Positions 54,261 to 63,552 of a stretch of 64,000 nucleotides of DNA are shown piece after piece. This stretch comes from Hyphomicrobium_A sp963745205. GTDB lineage: Bacteria > Pseudomonadota > Alphaproteobacteria > Rhizobiales > Hyphomicrobiaceae. Under the pieces are notes generated by a model. The model ran no database searches, was not told where the DNA came from, and saw only the letters and a list, made by a program, of their open reading frames with translations. Both the position numbers and the translations under genes were made by a program. Position 1 is the stretch's first letter; every line of letters begins with the position of its first letter. The DNA is taken from assembly GCA_963745205.1 (NCBI GenBank), contig CAVUWX010000011.1, forward strand, positions 1-64,000. Direction: 5' to 3'.

Positions 54261-54305
54261 CTTCTAAGCAGAGGGTCGCAGGTTCAAATCCTGCCGGGAT
54301 CGCCA
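54261..54305 (+). repeat. tRNA-Arg(TCT) 3'-end attachment copy 4
   Basis: Same 45 bp as copies 2 and 3, from CTTCTAAGC to CCA. Boundary between unit 3 and the short unit 4. Confidence 0.88.
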
Positions 54306-54465
54306 CTGGCGCAGCCACTGCCGAGCATGGGCGAATAAGTGGCCCCAGAGGAACTCGATAGGCTCTAGGTTGCGCCGCGAAGTGTCGGGCGCATGCTTTT
54401 CGAGCGGCCACATGCACCCGTCACGTCAAACGGTGTCAATCAGAGGTCGAGAAGTGGCGGACAGA

Positions 54466-54906
54466 CTATTCTTGGATGCTCTCAAGGTAATGCGTGAGCG
54501 CGAGCACGCGGAGCGGTGCTGGCGGGAATACTCCAGCGGATTCCTGGCCGCGCATGCGCTCTGAAAAGAGAGGCATTTGGGATGTGTCGTGGCCCTCCAC
54601 TTTCGTGTCGCCCGCTATGATGTCAAATACTCTCCAGAAGGGAAAAGTGCCTCCGTTCTCTTCGGCGACCATGGTGAGGTCTTTGGGAGGTTTCACGAGT
54701 TTGTTGGCCAGCTCTCCCCTTCCGGAAGCATCCGGTCCATGGCAGGCCGCGCAGCTCTCCTGAAACTCTTCGCGGCCAATATCCAACATGGCCTTGCGCG
54801 TTCTCTCCTCCTCGGCAATAGCCGCGGGCGTCAGCGCGCCCAATAAGATCACTGCGAAAGCCGCTACCTTCCACGTCCGCTGCGCCTTAGCGCGATAAAA
54901 TGCCAT
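54466..54906 (-). CDS. periplasmic cytochrome c
   Basis: 146 aa from ATG 54906 (MAFYRAKAQRTWKVAAF...), with signal peptide ending near 'LTPAAIAEE'. The haem site is 'EFQESCAACHGPDASGRGEL' (CxxCH), and a later Met ('TSQMPLFSERMRG') is a likely axial ligand. The length and 'THYLESIQE' end fit class I cytochromes. It is the only gene of unit 4. The electron partner is unknown. Confidence 0.88.
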   Translation of the reverse strand: MAFYRAKAQRTWKVAAFAVILLGALTPAAIAEEERTRKAMLDIGREEFQESCAACHGPDASGRGELANKLVKPPKDLTMVAEENGGTFPFWRVFDIIAGDTKVEGHDTSQMPLFSERMRGQESAGVFPPAPLRVLALTHYLESIQE

Positions 54907-55078
54907 TCCATGATCCTCACTCGAATAAGCCGCCTCATGGGAGACTACGATGGTGCACCTGGTCAAGAGCAGGTATGTTTGCAGTCGGCGGACTAATCTG
55001 CGCTTTGTCGGGCTTCTTCGAGCCGCCACTGCAAACACAAAGCATATGATCACAGTAACTTAGACGGTTTGCCTCTAA

Positions 55079-55123
55079 CTTCTAAGCGGAGGGTTGCAGG
55101 TTCGCATCCTGCCGGGATCGCCA
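55079..55123 (+). repeat. tRNA-Arg(TCT) 3'-end attachment copy 5, diverged
   Basis: 45 bp with three changes from the other copies (AGCGGAGG, GGTTGC and TTCGCATCC variants). As the outermost copy it should be the oldest right end of the whole array; the differing bases fit an older or foreign tRNA version. Confidence 0.8.
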
Positions 55124-55238
55124 ACTAACGCAATCGGCTATCGGGGGCCCCGATGCGGGAGAAAAGTTTGCTGGCGGGCGAGCGAAGCCAGAGGCGCGCG
55201 CCTGGGCTCGGTCCCGGCGTCATCCATGATCAGCCGAG

Positions 55239-55700
55239 CTAGTTCGGGATCGACAGCTCGAACCTTTCTTCAAGGTGGCGGCAACGGCCGTCGAAGCGGG
55301 CGCCTGGCTCGACGACTATGGCGTTGTTGTGAATGTCGCCTTCCACGTGCGAGGACGATTGCAGGACCACCTTCCTCGTGCGAATGATCCCGAAGACGTG
55401 GCCGCGCACGATGACCTCCTCGGCGAAGACGGATCCGGTCACGGTTCCGCTGTCGCCGATGACCACGGCAGCACCGTAGACCTCGCCTTGCACGTCCCCG
55501 TCGATCCGCAGCGTACCGACGCTGCTGATCTTGAGATCGATGCCGGTGATCTTGATGTCTTGGCCTAGCAGCGACGCCGATTGCGCCTGCGTCGGCATCG
55601 CCGGCGCAGTTGGGCTTGTTCCGGACGTCGCCGGCAATGCGTGCCCATTCAAGCGCTCCATCAACTTGCTGTTGGGGGCGGACGAGCTACGACTGAACAT
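55239..55700 (-). CDS. bactofilin family protein
   Basis: 153 aa. After a disordered Ser/Pro/Ala-rich N-terminus, residues about 45-140 form the repetitive beta-helix of bactofilins: 'LKISSVGTLRIDGDVQGEVY', 'GDSGTVTGSVFAEEVIVRGH' and 'LQSSSHVEGDIHNNAIVVEP'. Bactofilins polymerise into cytoskeletal filaments for morphology and envelope functions. It follows a second bactofilin by 55 bp. Confidence 0.9.
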   Translation of the reverse strand: MFSRSSSAPNSKLMERLNGHALPATSGTSPTAPAMPTQAQSASLLGQDIKITGIDLKISSVGTLRIDGDVQGEVYGAAVVIGDSGTVTGSVFAEEVIVRGHVFGIIRTRKVVLQSSSHVEGDIHNNAIVVEPGARFDGRCRHLEERFELSIPN

Positions 55701-55755
55701 TAGGAGGTCCTTCTAAGATCGGCGCGATATTTGGCACGTCCCACCAGATGGCGAA

Positions 55756-56307
55756 TTAGCCGTTCCATCTCCCGTTGGCCTCGCGGTGGGCGCGGGCGTC
55801 TTGGCCGCCCGGTTCGTCACGCAGATCCTCCAAGACAACCGGAGGCTTCACCTGGACATTGCCTGCGAGCGATCCTCCAGCTGACACGGCAAGCTTGCCG
55901 TATGAGGCTTCGGCGCTGACCCGCCCCGTTGAGCGGATGTCGAGCAAGTCCTGCACGCTGATATTACCCTCCACCGAGCCATGCACCTCGGCGTGCTGGG
56001 TCTGCATATCGCCTTTAAATCCGCCGCCCTCACGCACGGTCAGGGAGTTCGTGATGACATTGCCTTCGAGGTAGCCCTGAATCTCGACGGTGCTGCTGTT
56101 GCTGATGTCGCCCGCAACCTTGGCGCCGGCACCGATGAGAACGGCCCCTTCGCACTTCATGCCTTCGAACGGCGACTTCCTGACGGCGGCAGCGGGGCTA
56201 GGACTTGCCGGAGCCGATGTCGCGCGTGCCGATGCATCAAATCGGGCACCCTGCGGAAGAGGAATGGGGCCAATATCATCCGAGCCGTTTGGCTTGCGAC
56301 TTAGCAT
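55756..56307 (-). CDS. bactofilin family protein
   Basis: 183 aa with a central beta-helix ('GAKVAGDISNSSTVEIQGYL', 'EGNVITNSLTVREGGGFKGD', 'QHAEVHGSVEGNISVQDLLD') between a polar N-terminus and an acidic/basic tail. Upstream partner of the bactofilin at 55239; the two may copolymerise. Confidence 0.88.
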   Translation of the reverse strand: MLSRKPNGSDDIGPIPLPQGARFDASARATSAPASPSPAAAVRKSPFEGMKCEGAVLIGAGAKVAGDISNSSTVEIQGYLEGNVITNSLTVREGGGFKGDMQTQHAEVHGSVEGNISVQDLLDIRSTGRVSAEASYGKLAVSAGGSLAGNVQVKPPVVLEDLRDEPGGQDARAHREANGRWNG

Positions 56308-56575
56308 ACTTCAGAACTCCCTTTACTTTCGAAACGCAGATGCATTTGCGAAGACTAAGCGAGAACAATTCAGCAAAAGCGCATCTGCATTTGGCAAACC
56401 GCGACCGATGAAGTTTCCCGCATTTTCCCCCTCGCATTCGCGGAGGCCTTGATTGAAGAATAACCCCGCTGCTCGAGTTTGGTTAATGCAATTCAAACAC
56501 GCGCCCCGCCGTTGAACGTTCAATATCGTTATTTTATCAGGGCGATAGCCACATCACCCAAACGGGTGATGTGGC

Positions 56576-57673
56576 TCATTCGATGCTATCTGGCAGAATA
56601 TGTGAGCCCGACAGGAGCGCAGCCAGATCCCCCTGGCGGTTCATCCCGGTCTTGGCCAGCACGGCCTTGAGCTGAGTGCGTATCGTCTCCCGCGACACGC
56701 CGAGGTTGGCGGCAATCGTATCGATCGTATGGAGCTCGGCGATGCTGCGGGCGATGCGCGCTTCCGCCGGTGTCAGATCGAACAGCCCCTGGAGCACGTC
56801 GGCGGTAGGCACCTCGGCCGGCACAACCGGCGTCACGACGAGTATGGCGGACGCGTTGTAGAATACGTCGTTGCCTGCGCGGCGTATGGGCACGACGTGC
56901 ACAATGTAGGGGGGCCGGTCTTCGGTGGCGGGTATCGGCACGGAGCCGATCCCGCCCGCGTCCCATGACCGCGCGGATCGCGCCAAGGCGTCGGCCAGCA
57001 GCGCGTCGGCCTGCGGATTGGCGAGCGCGACGCGTTGGCGGCGGTCCAGCACCACATTCGGCATCAGCGCCTCGAGGCGCGGGTTAGCAGCGATGATTTT
57101 CTGCTCGCGCGACAGGACCGCGGCAGGCAATCCGATGAGGTCGAGAGCCAAGGCGGTCGCGCGCACCCGCTCGAACGCGAGACGTGCCGACAGCAATCCG
57201 GCACGCGCCAAGTGCGGCCGCAACAGGTCGAGCGCCTGCACCGTTTCGGGCTCGACGGGACCTGCTTCAAAGCGGCGCTCGACGTCGACGATCAGCATAT
57301 CGCCGCTCGGCACGGAGATCGCGGTCGCCGCGCCCCAGCCGAGACCTCTTGGCCGATGGAACTCCGTGAAGACCGGCTCCCGATCCATCTCGTCGAGGGT
57401 GTAAACGTCGAGATCGCCGACGAACCCGGCGTGGCGTGCGGCGATCAGTCGATCGACACGATCGGTCCGCTGCGGCCAGCCTTCGGCGAGGTAATCCTCG
57501 CTAATGCGCACGCCGTATTCGGACGCGACCCAATGCCAGTTTCCGTTGCCGAGCGTGAATAGCGCGGTGAAATGGCCTTTTCCTACTATGGTGATTTCGT
57601 CGAGCAGCCGAGGCCATAGCTCCGGCAAGGTCGCGGCTTCGTAAATGCGATCGATCAATTCGTCGAGCATCAA
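56576..57673 (-). CDS. LuxR-type transcriptional regulator
   Basis: 365 aa. The C-terminal helix-turn-helix is clear: 'LFDLTPAEARIARSIAELHT', 'ANLGVSRETIRTQLKAVLAK', 'TGMNRQGDLAALL'. The N-terminal 290 residues look like a PAS/GAF-type sensor ('DLIGLPAAVLSREQKIIAAN'), not an acyl-homoserine-lactone domain. Ligand unknown. Two adjacent Met codons (57673 and 57670) are possible starts. Confidence 0.88.
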   Translation of the reverse strand: MMLDELIDRIYEAATLPELWPRLLDEITIVGKGHFTALFTLGNGNWHWVASEYGVRISEDYLAEGWPQRTDRVDRLIAARHAGFVGDLDVYTLDEMDREPVFTEFHRPRGLGWGAATAISVPSGDMLIVDVERRFEAGPVEPETVQALDLLRPHLARAGLLSARLAFERVRATALALDLIGLPAAVLSREQKIIAANPRLEALMPNVVLDRRQRVALANPQADALLADALARSARSWDAGGIGSVPIPATEDRPPYIVHVVPIRRAGNDVFYNASAILVVTPVVPAEVPTADVLQGLFDLTPAEARIARSIAELHTIDTIAANLGVSRETIRTQLKAVLAKTGMNRQGDLAALLSGSHILPDSIE

Positions 57674-58142
57674 AAGTGATTCCCCCGGTAATTCTCAGAA
57701 AATGACTATCCTATCTTTTTCGCCTCGGGAAGAGGGCGATCCAAAAGTCTCTGCGGCAATGCTACAATGCGGTTCCGGGAAATAGCTGCGGATTCCCATG
57801 ACACTCTTTCCATTCACGCGCTTATGCCAAGCACGCTGCCTATCAGGATGTCTTCGGCCATTCTGAGTTCTTTCGTGCGTTTTGCTCACGGACCCACGCG
57901 CGTCGCAACGGCACGCGCGCAGCCGCCAAGCGGTGGGCCGCGGCGGCTCGATAGCGGGAAGCGACATGCTCGTGTTGTCACATCGCAGCACGTGCCGCGC
58001 CGCAACGGTTGAACCAAGACCAAGTTGAACCAAGACCAACAAGACGATCCACAGGCTCGTGCGGTCAAGAGCCACGTTGACCGCGACACATGCGCAGAGA
58101 TTGAGTTATGATGGTTTTCAGTTAATAATTGATGCGCTGCAC
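57674..58142. other. intergenic, no gene recognised
   Basis: About 470 bp between divergent genes. A minus-strand frame (57695-58075) starts with a signal-like stretch but continues implausibly, so I do not call it. Confidence 0.4.
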
Positions 58143-58388
58143 ATGATCACGTCAGCCCAGCTTAGAGGCGCCCGGGCCTTGCTCGGCATCGACCAGCGCA
58201 AGCTGGCCGAGCTCGCAGGGCTCTCGCTGCCGACCATTCAACGAATGGAGGCGAGCGAGGGCGTGATACGCGGCAATGTCAATTCACTGACCAAGCTCGT
58301 GTCCGCGCTGAATGCAGCGGGCGTCGAGTTGATCGCTGATGGGGCAGTCAGTCATTCAGGCGGTCGCGGCATTCGCCTCAAGGCGTGA
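58143..58388 (+). CDS. small XRE-family regulator
   Basis: 81 aa: 'MITSAQLRGARALLGIDQRK', 'LAELAGLSLPTIQRMEASEG', then 'LTKLVSALNAAGVELIADGA'. Same compact type as the regulator at 22715, with a basic end (GIRLKA). It lies 70 bp before hyfB on the same strand and might influence that operon; this is inference from position. Confidence 0.78.
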   Translation: MITSAQLRGARALLGIDQRKLAELAGLSLPTIQRMEASEGVIRGNVNSLTKLVSALNAAGVELIADGAVSHSGGRGIRLKA

Positions 58389-58458
58389 GCTCGCTGTCCA
58401 GGGCCTCATGCTTCGACGCGGGACGCATGCGATGCGCTCATCGCAGAGGTAGTTGGCG

Positions 58459-60471
58459 ATGTCGGTTGCGGTGGCACTCTGGGGCGTGGCGGCGCTGCTC
58501 TGCATCGCGGTGTCGGGGATCGCCGTGCAGCGAATTCGCGCCAGCTCTCGCCTGATCTATCTCTCGTGCCTGCTGACGTGCTCGGTGATCCTCGTCACCG
58601 CGTGCGGCGCCCTTCTAGCGGTCGCCAAGCCCGCCGAGAGCCTGCGGCTTCCCGTTGGGCTGCCCTGGATCGGCGCGCACTTCACGATTGACGCTCTTTC
58701 TGCCTTCTTTCTCGCCGTCATCAATCTCGGTGCCGCCGCCGCCAGTCTTTATGCGCTGGGATACGGCGAGCACGAGGAGACGCCGGGCCGCGTCTTGCCT
58801 TTCTATCCCGCGTTCCTCGCCGGCATGAACTTGGTCATTCTCGCGGCCGATGCCTTCAGCTTCCTCTTCGCCTGGGAGTTCATGTCGCTCACCTCGTGGG
58901 TTCTCGTCATGGCGCACCATCACGATCCCGATAACAGGCGCGCAGGCTACATCTACATCGTGATGGCGAGCTTTGGCACGCTCGCGCTGCTGTTGGCGTT
59001 CGGGCTGCTCGCGGGCCCAGCCGGCAACTACGCATTCGCGGATATGCGCGGCGTTCAACATGCTGCCTGGCTTCCTGGTCTCGTCTTGGCGCTGGTGTTG
59101 CTGGGGGCTGGCTCCAAAGCCGGCCTCGTGCCGTTGCATGTTTGGCTGCCGCTGGCGCATCCGGCTGCTCCGAGCCATGTCTCGGCCCTCATGAGCGGCG
59201 TCATGACCAAAGTCGCAATCTACGGCTTCATCCGCATCACGTTCGATCTGTTAGGTGACCCGGTCTGGTGGTGGGGAAGCGTGGTGCTCGCGCTCGGCAG
59301 CGCCACGGCCGTGCTCGGCGTGCTCCACGCCACCCTGCAGCGCGACTTGAAGCGACTGCTTGCCTACAGCACGGTTGAAAACGTGGGCGTCATCTTCGTC
59401 GGGCTGGGTTTGGCCCTGGCTTTCAAAGCAAACGACATGGATGGAGCGGCAGCGCTCGCGCTTACAGCGGCGCTGTTTCATGCTCTCAACCATTCGTTCT
59501 TCAAGAGCTTGCTGTTCTTCGGAGCGGGCGCGGTCCTCACCTCAACGGGCGCGCGCGACATCGAAAAGCTCGGCGGTCTCATCCACAAGATGCCGAAAAC
59601 GGCATTCCTTTTCTTAGGTGGCTGCGTCGCCATTTCGGCGCTCCCGCCGCTCAACGGATTCGCCTCTGAGTGGCTGGTGTTCCAGGCCGTCCTGCTGAGC
59701 CCGGACGTTCCCCAGTGGGGACTGAAGCTGCTTGTGCCGGCGGTGGGCGCCATGTTGGCACTCGGGGCGGCTCTTTCCGCCGCCTGCTTCGTGCGCGCCT
59801 ACGGCATCAGCTTCCTCGGCCGGCCGCGCACGAATGCCGCTGCGGAAGCCCGTGAGACGGACAGCTTCTCGCTCGCGGCGATGGTCACGCTGTTGAGCTT
59901 CTGCCTGCTTGCCGGAATTCTGCCAGGCTTCGTCATCGACGCGATCGCGCCGATCGCGCAAGACCTGGTTGGACAGCATATGCCCGTGCAGGCGTCGATC
60001 CCGTGGCTGTCGATCGTTCCGGTGGCCGAGAGCCGCAGCTCCTATAACGGCCTGCTCGTCTTCGTCTTCATCGCCACTTCGGCGATGCTCGCCGCCGAGG
60101 TCATTCATCGCTTTGCCTCGCGCGCCGTGCGCCGCGCTCCCGCCTGGGACTGCGGCTTTCCCGATCCGAATCCGGCAACTCAATATACGGCCGACAGCTT
60201 CGCCCAGCCGCTGCGTCGCGTGTTCGGAGAGGTCGTGTTCCTCGCGCGTGAGCGAGTTGAAATGCCGCCGCCAGGCGATATGCGGCCCGCGCATCTAAAG
60301 GTTAGCCTGCACGATCTCATTTGGGACTTGGTCTATGCGCCGATCAGCGGCTGGGTCTCGTATGCCTCTGAGAAGCTCAACTATCTGCAGTTTCTCACCA
60401 TCCGCCAATATTTGAGCCTCGTCTTCATAGCCCTCGTCGGCCTGCTCCTGGTGGTGGCGATATGGACCTGA
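58459..60471 (+). CDS. hyfB: hydrogenase-4 type subunit B (antiporter-like membrane subunit)
   Basis: 670 aa from ATG 58459, which has AGAGGT at proper spacing; a TTG two codons earlier is possible. It belongs to the NuoL/M-like proton-pumping family: 'LFAWEFMSLTSWVLVMAHHH', 'SKAGLVPLHVWLPLAHPAAP' with the conserved Lys, 'LLAYSTVENVGVIFVGLGLA' and 'ALNHSFFKSLLFFGAGAVL'. The long C-terminal extension ('WDCGFPDPNPATQYTADSF') is typical of HyfB/HycC. First gene of the cluster, overlapping hyfC by 10 bp. Confidence 0.92.
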   Translation: MSVAVALWGVAALLCIAVSGIAVQRIRASSRLIYLSCLLTCSVILVTACGALLAVAKPAESLRLPVGLPWIGAHFTIDALSAFFLAVINLGAAAASLYALGYGEHEETPGRVLPFYPAFLAGMNLVILAADAFSFLFAWEFMSLTSWVLVMAHHHDPDNRRAGYIYIVMASFGTLALLLAFGLLAGPAGNYAFADMRGVQHAAWLPGLVLALVLLGAGSKAGLVPLHVWLPLAHPAAPSHVSALMSGVMTKVAIYGFIRITFDLLGDPVWWWGSVVLALGSATAVLGVLHATLQRDLKRLLAYSTVENVGVIFVGLGLALAFKANDMDGAAALALTAALFHALNHSFFKSLLFFGAGAVLTSTGARDIEKLGGLIHKMPKTAFLFLGGCVAISALPPLNGFASEWLVFQAVLLSPDVPQWGLKLLVPAVGAMLALGAALSAACFVRAYGISFLGRPRTNAAAEARETDSFSLAAMVTLLSFCLLAGILPGFVIDAIAPIAQDLVGQHMPVQASIPWLSIVPVAESRSSYNGLLVFVFIATSAMLAAEVIHRFASRAVRRAPAWDCGFPDPNPATQYTADSFAQPLRRVFGEVVFLARERVEMPPPGDMRPAHLKVSLHDLIWDLVYAPISGWVSYASEKLNYLQFLTIRQYLSLVFIALVGLLLVVAIWT

Positions 60472-61415
60472 TCTTGAGCCTTGCCGTTCAGGGGTTCCAG
60501 ATGCTGCTCGTGCTGACCCTGGCACCGCTGCTCCTGGGGTTTACCCGCAAGGCGAAGGCCCATTTGCTGCGCCGGCGGGGTCCGCCAATCGTCCAGCCGT
60601 ACCGCGATCTGCTCCGGCTCATCCGCAAGCAGGTCGTGCTAGCCGAGAATGCTTCTTGGCTCTTTCGCAGCGGCCCCTATCTCATTTTCGCCGCGACCTG
60701 GGTCGCCGCGGCCCTGGTGCCGACCTTCGCGACCGGGCTGCAGTTTAGTTGGGCGGCCGATCTCATCGCGATCACCGCGCTGCTGGGCTCTGCGCGCTTC
60801 TTCCTGGCACTCGTCGGCATGGACGTGGGGACCGCATTCGGGGGCATCGGCGCGAGCCGCGAGATGATGTTTGCCTCGCTCGCGGAGCCGGCCATGATCA
60901 TGATCGTCTTCACTGTCGCCCTCGTTGCCGGCTCCACCCAGCTTTCGACGGTAGCGGATTTCATGGCTACGCACGTCACCTTGCGCGTCTCGCTTGGGTT
61001 GGCGCTCGTAGCACTCATCATCGTCGCGCTCGCCGAGAATGCGCGCATTCCGGTCGACAACCCGGCGACCCACCTCGAGCTGACGATGGTGCACGAGGCC
61101 ATGGTGCTCGAGTACTCTGGCCGCCATCTCGCGGTACTCGAGCTCGCCGCTGCGCTGAAGTTGCTGCTCTATATCTCCCTCATCGCCTGCATTTTTTTCC
61201 CATGGGGGCTTGCCCCGCCCGGCGGCAGCCCGATGGCCTACGGGATCGGCGCCGTGAGCTATGCGGGCAAGCTCATAGTCGGCGGCTTCCTTCTCGTTCT
61301 GTTCGAGACGTCGATTGCCAAGATGCGCGTCTTCCGCGTGCCCGAATTCCTCGGCGCCGCACTTATGCTCGGTCTACTCGGCACGCTGCTGCTCTTCGTT
61401 TCGCGGAGTTTCTGA
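60462..61415 (+). CDS. hyfC: hydrogenase-4 type subunit C (NuoH-like)
   Basis: 317 aa. NuoH-related membrane subunit: 'KAHLLRRRGPPIVQPYRDLL' at the N-terminus and 'ENARIPVDNPATHLELTMVH' plus 'EAMVLEYSG' in the middle, the quinone/hydrogenase-module contact region. About eight hydrophobic segments. It overlaps both neighbours (10 bp with hyfB; TGATG with hyfE), showing translational coupling. Confidence 0.93.
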   Translation: MDLILSLAVQGFQMLLVLTLAPLLLGFTRKAKAHLLRRRGPPIVQPYRDLLRLIRKQVVLAENASWLFRSGPYLIFAATWVAAALVPTFATGLQFSWAADLIAITALLGSARFFLALVGMDVGTAFGGIGASREMMFASLAEPAMIMIVFTVALVAGSTQLSTVADFMATHVTLRVSLGLALVALIIVALAENARIPVDNPATHLELTMVHEAMVLEYSGRHLAVLELAAALKLLLYISLIACIFFPWGLAPPGGSPMAYGIGAVSYAGKLIVGGFLLVLFETSIAKMRVFRVPEFLGAALMLGLLGTLLLFVSRSF

Positions 61416-62077
61416 TGGGAACGTTCGACCTCGACACCGCGCACATGCTGGCCGGCGGCATGGTCCTCGTCAGCTTTATGCTCCTCTATCAAGATCGCAT
61501 GTTCGGGCTGCTCAACGTTTTCGCGCTGCACGCCTTCGTGCTCTCGCTTTCCGTGTCGTGGCAGGCCTACATCCAAAATGCGCCGCATCTCTACGTGACG
61601 GCTGCCATTGCGCTCGTGCTCAAGGCCATCATCATCCCTGTGGCTCTGCATCGCGTAGTGGTACGGCTCGGCATCCATCGCACGATCGAGACGGTCGGCG
61701 GCATCGGCACCACCATGCTCTTGGGAATCGGCCTTGTCGCCTTGTCGATGGTCGTCATGCTGCGCGCGGCCGCAGAGGCCGATCCGCTTGCGCGCGAGGA
61801 TCTGGCGCTTGCCCTTTCCGTGGTCCTGCTCGGTCTTTTGATGATGGTCACGCGCCGCAACGCGGTCAGTCAGATTGTCGGCTTCATGTCGCTGGAGAAC
61901 GGACTCATTTTGGCTGCCGCCGGGGCCAAAGGTATGCCGCTTGTCGTTGAGATCAGTGTCGCGTTCTCGGTTCTCGTCGCCTTCATCGTAATCGGCGTCT
62001 TCTTGTTCCGTATCCGCGAGCGCTTTGACTCGGTGGACGTGCAGGCGCTCGATGAGTTCCGCGGGGAGCGATCATGA
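61415..62077 (+). CDS. hyfE: hydrogenase-4 component E
   Basis: 220 aa from the ATG overlapping the hyfC stop. Six or so membrane segments; 'YVTAAIALVLKAIIIPVALH' and 'NAVSQIVGFMSLENGLILAA' resemble NuoK/MrpC-like subunits and HyfE. The frame is open farther upstream but that part is a shadow of hyfC. Ends overlapping hyfF by 4 bp. Confidence 0.9.
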   Translation: MGTFDLDTAHMLAGGMVLVSFMLLYQDRMFGLLNVFALHAFVLSLSVSWQAYIQNAPHLYVTAAIALVLKAIIIPVALHRVVVRLGIHRTIETVGGIGTTMLLGIGLVALSMVVMLRAAAEADPLAREDLALALSVVLLGLLMMVTRRNAVSQIVGFMSLENGLILAAAGAKGMPLVVEISVAFSVLVAFIVIGVFLFRIRERFDSVDVQALDEFRGERS

Positions 62078-63534
62078 ACCTGCTTCTCGCCCAACTTCCG
62101 TTCGAGCCTGTGACCGCGATCCTCCTTATCCCGGGGGTTTCGGCGGTGCTGCTGGCGCTTCTGCCGGGCTACAAGCTGACTGCTCGTCTCAACGTCCTGG
62201 CGACATTCCTGACGTTTCTCGCCGCCTTGTCGCTGCTTATCGCGCGTCCCGCGCCAGGCACCTATCTCTTCGTCGATGATCTCAACGTCGTCTTCATCGT
62301 GCTCGGCACCTTCGTCGGGTTCACGACGAGCGCCTTCAGCGCCAGCTACATCGAGCACGAGCTCGAGATGGGGCGCCTGACGCCCGCGCACCTGCGCTTC
62401 TATCATGCGATGTATCAGGCGCTCATGTTCGCCATGAACCTCGCGCTGCTCGCCAACAACATCGGCCTCATGTGGGTGGCGATCGAGCTGGCGACGCTGA
62501 CGACGGTGCTGATGGTCGGCATCTATCGCACGCCCGAGGCGCTCGAGGCGGCGTGGAAATATTTCATCCTCGGCAGCGTCGGCATCGCGCTGGCGCTGTT
62601 TGGCACCATTCTCGTCTACATGGCAGCGCGGCCGGTGATCGGCGAAGGGCACGACGCCATGGTGTGGACGACGCTCATCGAAAGGTCGAAGGATTTCAGC
62701 CCAGAGCTGCTGAACGTCGCCTTCGTGTTCCTGATGTTGGGCTACGGCACCAAGGTCGGCCTCGCCCCGCTGCATGCCTGGCTGCCCGACGCCCACGCCG
62801 AAGGTCCCACTCCGATCTCGGCCGTCCTTTCGGGGCTGCTGCTCAACGTTGCGCTCTATGCCGTGCTCCGCTTCAAGATGCTGCTCGCCGCCAACGCAGC
62901 GGCAATCGCGCCCGGGCCGCTGATGGTCACCTTGGGGCTCGTGTCCCTCATCTTTGCCGGCTTCATGCTCTACCGGCGCCGCGACATCAAACGCATGTTC
63001 GCCTACTCCTCGATCGAGCACATGGGGCTCATCACGTTCGCATTCGGCATGGGCGGTCCGCTGGCCAACTTCGCCGGCCTTTTGCACATGACCATGCACA
63101 GCCTCACCAAGTCGGCGATCTTCTTCACCGTCGGGCACATCTCGCAAGTCAAGGGCACCCAGAAGCTGTCGGAGATCCGCGGATTGACCGAGAGCCACCC
63201 GCTTCTGGGGTGGGGTCTCGTACTCGGCGTCGTGGCGATCGCCGGACTACCGCCGCTCGGTATCTTCATGAGCGAGTTCCTGATCGTCAGCTCCACGTTT
63301 GCGCGTGAGCCGCTTCTCGCCGTTCCGCTGGTGTTCGGCCTGTTGATCGCGCTCGGCGCCCTCTTCCTGCGCTTGGGTGACGTGGCCTTCGGCAAGCCTA
63401 CCGGCAGCATGGCGCCCGTCGAGGCTTCGCATGTCCCGCTCTTCGCCCACCTAACCCTGGTGCTTATCGCGGGGGTCTACCTGCCGGCCCCGCTCGTCGC
63501 TTGGTTCCAGAACGTTGCTCGCCTGCTCGGGTGA
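62074..63534 (+). CDS. hyfF: hydrogenase-4 type subunit F (antiporter-like)
   Basis: 486 aa, NuoN/M-like. Motifs: 'MWVAIELATLTTVLMVGIYR' with the conserved Glu, 'YGTKVGLAPLHAWLPDAHAE' with the pumping Lys, 'MFAYSSIEHMGLITFAFGMG' and 'HMTMHSLTKSAIFFTVGHIS'. It starts ATGA with hyfE. The second proton-channel subunit of the membrane arm. Confidence 0.92.
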   Translation: MNLLLAQLPFEPVTAILLIPGVSAVLLALLPGYKLTARLNVLATFLTFLAALSLLIARPAPGTYLFVDDLNVVFIVLGTFVGFTTSAFSASYIEHELEMGRLTPAHLRFYHAMYQALMFAMNLALLANNIGLMWVAIELATLTTVLMVGIYRTPEALEAAWKYFILGSVGIALALFGTILVYMAARPVIGEGHDAMVWTTLIERSKDFSPELLNVAFVFLMLGYGTKVGLAPLHAWLPDAHAEGPTPISAVLSGLLLNVALYAVLRFKMLLAANAAAIAPGPLMVTLGLVSLIFAGFMLYRRRDIKRMFAYSSIEHMGLITFAFGMGGPLANFAGLLHMTMHSLTKSAIFFTVGHISQVKGTQKLSEIRGLTESHPLLGWGLVLGVVAIAGLPPLGIFMSEFLIVSSTFAREPLLAVPLVFGLLIALGALFLRLGDVAFGKPTGSMAPVEASHVPLFAHLTLVLIAGVYLPAPLVAWFQNVARLLG

Positions 63535-63552
63535 GCGAGAGGAAACTTGGCC

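Noticed and set aside
57695..58075. Minus-strand frame with a signal-like N-terminus
   Set aside because: After about 35 residues the sequence becomes Arg/Cys-rich without structure; not supportable.
60749..61414. A long plus-strand frame extending hyfE upstream
   Set aside because: It overlaps hyfC throughout, is Arg/His-rich and has no hydrophobic segments; the true start is the ATG at 61415.
61870..63198. A 442-codon minus-strand frame opposite hyfF
   Set aside because: Composition is Glu/His/Arg-rich without domains, typical of the antisense frame of a high-GC gene.
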